Assembly: GCA_030144965.1 (NCBI GenBank)
Contig: JAMPUU010000012.1
Coordinates: 620,001 to 684,000 of the forward strand
Reading direction: 5' to 3'
Source of the DNA: Nitrospira sp. BO4
Lineage (GTDB): Bacteria; Nitrospirota; Nitrospiria; Nitrospirales; Nitrospiraceae
DNA: 64,000 nt
Below are positions 62,021-64,000 of this stretch, one piece after another. The notes below the pieces were generated by a model. It made no database searches. It was not told the origin of the DNA and was given only the letters and a program-made list of their open reading frames with translations. Positions within the stretch are counted from its first letter, which is position 1, and each line of letters opens with the position of its first letter. Both the position numbers and the translations under genes were made by a program.

Positions 62021-63061
62021 TTAGGCGGTCCCCGTGCCATAGGCCGCAGAGAACCCGTCTCGTGGATTCCACCAGCGGAGCTTGTGTTTCGTCTTCGCGA
62101 GATCCTGACCAGTCTGTAAGAGCGCCAGATGTTTGCTCCGCCAGCGGTCCACGCCATCGGCGATGGTTCTGACGAGCCAGCGTTCGCCGGCCTCCGGATG
62201 GGCGCAGAGCAGGCCGAGCATGGGAGCCAAGCTCTTCTCTGCCCAGCGTTTGACGTGCTCGATCTTACGTACGGTTGTCACGACGTGGAGTGCGGCCCGC
62301 TGCATCCCCTCGGTCAGGGTCTGCCACCAGCCTAGGATGGGCGCGTAATAGCGGTCCTTCGGGTCGTCCTCGCGGGTACAGTCCCGGAAATCCACCGCAG
62401 TCCGGAACACCCCCACGATGTACTTCCGGAACGAATCGCCATCGAGCGAGCCGAGGGCGAGGCCCACGGCTTGGGCGCGCCGACTTTTCCATTCCATTTC
62501 CCAGCGCATCCAGGGGCCATCTACCGGTTTATCTTTGGCCCGTTGTTCCGCCGCTTTGTCGTAGACCCGGAGATAGGTATCCGATTGGCGAGACCCGAGG
62601 GCGAGCGTCTTCCCACGGTCCGATCCGGAGGGCACATCCAACCCGCCAATAATCTGGCACTGCCGGAAGTGTGAGACGCAGTGGCCTTTCACCACCGCCT
62701 CATAGACGCCGTCGACATCAATCACGCCCAGGCGATCATCCAGCGCGACATCGATCCGGCCGAAATGCCCGTCCTGCGCCAGGACCCAGTGGGCTATTGC
62801 GTGAAACTTTTCGGAGGCCCAATGACGAATCAGCTCTTGGGAGAGATCGACATGGACTTCGCGCGGGTTGCGTTTCGCCCCCGTCGCAATCCGGCCATAG
62901 CCACTGTCATTTCCCCGGCAGAACCAGACTTCGCGGTAGCCTTCATAGCCCTTCTCGTCCCGAATCCAGTCTCCCTCGCCCAGGACCGTCTTGAGGATCG
63001 CGACCGTCGAATTGGGGACGGTGAAACGCAACCATCCGATGGAGAACACCCAGCCGCTCAT
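62021..63061 (-). CDS. Phage replication initiation protein (Rep_trans type)
   Basis: This is a 346-residue protein. FGRIDVALDDRLGVIDVD and LALGSRQSDTYLRVYDKAAE carry the acidic and the tyrosine-bearing motifs of the Rep_trans initiator family (rolling-circle replication, as in CTX phage RstA). WMRWEMEWKSRRAQAVG follows. The tyrosine in TYLRVYDK is the likely nickase. Its ATG overlaps the stop of the upstream HTH gene. A GA-rich stretch separates it from the RHH gene (51 nt). Confidence 0.88.
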   Translation of the reverse strand: MSGWVFSIGWLRFTVPNSTVAILKTVLGEGDWIRDEKGYEGYREVWFCRGNDSGYGRIATGAKRNPREVHVDLSQELIRHWASEKFHAIAHWVLAQDGHFGRIDVALDDRLGVIDVDGVYEAVVKGHCVSHFRQCQIIGGLDVPSGSDRGKTLALGSRQSDTYLRVYDKAAEQRAKDKPVDGPWMRWEMEWKSRRAQAVGLALGSLDGDSFRKYIVGVFRTAVDFRDCTREDDPKDRYYAPILGWWQTLTEGMQRAALHVVTTVRKIEHVKRWAEKSLAPMLGLLCAHPEAGERWLVRTIADGVDRWRSKHLALLQTGQDLAKTKHKLRWWNPRDGFSAAYGTGTA

Positions 63062-63369
63062 ACAGACCTCCGAGTACTCGGTTGGAATTTGCGCCCCCGT
63101 TTGACTAGACGGGGGCTCTCCTGCCCGTCGCGCCGTCGGCTGGCGCCGCCTGGCGCGCGGCGACTCCCTGCCTCCTGAAAGTTCACGGTCTGCTCGTGTC
63201 CATGACCATTCCGTTGGATTGCCGCCCGCACCTGCTCGAGGTCGAAGCGAACCATGCGCCCGATCCGGATCACCGGAAGGTGCCCTTTCCAGTAGGCGCG
63301 ACGGATGGACACCACACTGAGTTTCAAGACGGCGGCGAGTTCAGGGACGGTCAACCAGCTAACCTTCAT
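63058..63369 (-). CDS. Excisionase/repressor-type HTH protein (first phage gene)
   Basis: This is a 103-residue protein; ATG 63369 follows AAAGGA. Residues 1-50 form a winged helix: WLTVPELAAVLKLSVVSIRR, AYWKGHLPVIRIGRMVRFDL. The C-terminus is arginine-rich and disordered-looking. It overlaps rep by ATGA and so heads the phage early operon. Related in fold to the excisionase-like protein at 56.8 kb. Confidence 0.75.
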   Translation of the reverse strand: MKVSWLTVPELAAVLKLSVVSIRRAYWKGHLPVIRIGRMVRFDLEQVRAAIQRNGHGHEQTVNFQEAGSRRAPGGASRRRDGQESPRLVKRGRKFQPSTRRSV

Positions 63370-63451
63370 ATCTGTCCTTTCATGACGCGCTGCGGCACGA
63401 GCGGACCCTACGCGGGTGCTCATGCCGGTGGAAGTAGACCTGTTCTGCTCT

Positions 63452-63498
63452 TCAGTGATCAGGAGTGGTCAGGAGAAGTCAGGAGTTCTGAGGATGAG
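63452..63498. repeat. 10-bp tandem repeats (iteron-like)
   Basis: Three copies of TCAGGAG occur exactly 10 nt apart (63459, 63469, 63479), with a degenerate fourth, TGAGGAT, at 63489 and a TCAGTGA just before. They lie about 90-130 nt upstream of the first phage gene. A helical-turn spacing suits binding of a regulator or of Rep. Confidence 0.55.
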
Positions 63499-63864
63499 AT
63501 GATTCGGATCTGCTGAATCATGATGGCTCCTTCATCGACAGTAGTTCGGACAACGAAGGAGCAGTACCCGAATCGCCGCTCTAGACGCAAGGATTCGCGA
63601 GTCGTGGATTGGATGTATTTCCAAGTGGGAGCACACGAACGAGGAAGAGTTGGAAGGAAAATGCAGTAACGAACAGGACGTTTCGCAGTTGAGGCCAAGA
63701 ATAATTTAGCCCTGGGCCGAATGGCTCTAGTCTGGTCTTGCCTCCTCCAAGTAAAGCCTACAGTCTTGTCAGGCTCTCGATAAGCTGGTAATCCGCCCCA
63801 ACCCTGATGATTTCTCAAGGCAAACGGGGTAAGCTTCCGGCCAATTTATTCACGGGTTCTATTA

Positions 63865-63870
63865 TATAAT
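63865..63870 (+). promoter_or_regulatory. Strong -10 box of hsdM promoter
   Basis: A perfect TATAAT lies 30 nt before the hsdM start. No good -35 hexamer is visible at 16-18 nt, so only the -10 is supported. Confidence 0.4.
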
Positions 63871-63900
63871 CCCTCCTTCCCATCCATCGGAGAAGAATAA

Positions 63901-64000
63901 ATGCCGAAGGTGAAGAAAGAACCGGAGAAGCCAAAGAACGGCGAATCAGCAGGACTTGAAGTGAAGCTCTGGGCCGCCGCGGATGCTTTGCGCAATAACA
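63901..64000 (+). CDS. hsdM: Type I restriction-modification methyltransferase subunit HsdM (partial)
   Basis: ATG 63901 follows GGAGAAG and the frame is open to the window end (33 codons). A basic N-terminus (MPKVKKEPEKPKNG) is followed by LEVKLWAAADALRNN, the usual opening of HsdM N-domains (compare the family phrase L-W-x-A-A-D-x-L-R-x-N). HsdM methylates adenine in type I systems. The downstream hsdS/hsdR genes would lie outside the window. Confidence 0.75.
   Translation, partial: MPKVKKEPEKPKNGESAGLEVKLWAAADALRNN

Larger units (their letters stand above)
55688..63500 (-). mobile_element. Inovirus-like (filamentous phage) prophage integrated at tRNA-fMet
   Basis: About 7.8 kb. Nearly all genes read leftward: HTH regulator, Rep_trans initiator, RHH protein, zinc ribbon, pV-like protein, tiny membrane peptide, pIII-like, pVI-like, Zot/pI, tiny membrane peptide, two pVIII-like coats, then excisionase and integrase. 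A single radC-type gene reads rightward. Order and sizes match inovirus modules (replication, structure, assembly). No pIV secretin is present, so a host secretin would be needed for export. The right boundary is uncertain, because no copy of the tRNA 3' end was found before 64,000. Confidence 0.85.
63370..63900. other. Phage upstream control region and hsdM leader
   Basis: No gene is visible. It holds the phage early promoter region, a set of 10-bp repeats (63452-63498) and, at the right, the leader of hsdM with a perfect TATAAT. I looked for a copy of the tRNA-fMet 3' end (attR) here and found none. An open frame on the minus strand (63459-63818) has no convincing composition or ribosome-binding site. 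Confidence 0.45.

Noticed and set aside
63459..63818. 119-codon minus-strand frame right of the phage
   Set aside because: It crosses the 10-bp repeats and the control region, lacks a ribosome-binding site and has no domain. The region is better explained as regulatory.
63500..63900. attR repeat of the tRNA-fMet 3' end
   Set aside because: I compared the last 25 nt of the tRNA with this stretch by eye. Only short C-rich similarities (near 63,790) appear, not a credible direct repeat.

Overview
The window looks like chromosome of a Nitrospira-type bacterium (phylum Nitrospirota). This is an inference from gene content, because no 16S rRNA gene is present. The pointers are two multi-module PCP_red-domain proteins, an archaeal-type PheRS, a long sulfite reductase fused to TusA, small zinc-ribbon proteins, and a fused aromatic-amino-acid/cmk/rpsA cluster. 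Coding density is high and most genes lie on the minus strand.

Layout. 1-7.5 kb: envelope and decaying genes (two lipoproteins, a frameshifted porin, a PstS-like fragment, a clearly broken msrA, a PilZ protein, Pal, two tiny ORFs). 7.6-10.8 kb: tRNA-Arg, aroK-aroE, an SDR, trmI. 10.9-17.8 kb (plus strand): nfeD-slipin, a sigma-70 factor, lipB, glutamate dehydrogenase, small proteins. 18-21 kb: DacA, tiny zinc-ribbon and membrane proteins, a seven-blade FG-GAP lipoprotein. 21.2-32.1 kb: one long minus-strand cluster pheA-hisC-aroF-tyrA-aroA-cmk-plsC-rpsA-sppA-ihf-PCP_red, which links phenylalanine/tyrosine synthesis to nucleotide, lipid and translation genes. 32.2-36.9 kb: yebC-ruvA-(Cys-rich secreted protein)-ruvB, a membrane protein and a second PCP_red protein. 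37-44.5 kb: assimilatory sulfate reduction operon (rrf2, sulfite reductase-TusA, cysH, a TrpD2-like gene, cysD, cysNC). 44.7-49.1 kb: Fis-like and HU proteins, tRNA-Val, then thrS-infC-rpmI-rplT. 49.1-55.5 kb: convergent pheS-pheT, rpe, rsmB, fmt.

The accessory part starts at 55.6 kb. A tyrosine integrase abuts the 3' end of the initiator tRNA gene. Behind it lies an almost complete filamentous-phage (inovirus) genome of about 7.8 kb: HTH regulator, Rep_trans initiator, RHH protein, zinc ribbon, small OB-like protein (pV-like), adsorption protein (pIII-like), DUF2523-like pVI, Zot/pI ATPase, two different pVIII-like coat genes, two 31-33 residue membrane peptides that overlap their neighbours, plus excisionase and a RadC-type protein. 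No pIV secretin is visible. The right attachment site is not found. A type I restriction methylase gene (hsdM) starts at 63,901 and runs off the window, so the island may be larger than the phage.

The most interesting items are the inovirus with its tiny overlooked genes, the candidate 10-bp iterons and 11-bp hairpin, the sulfite reductase in which both halves carry the four-cysteine sirohaem/[4Fe-4S] signature, the probable AUC start of infC, and the msrA pseudogene.
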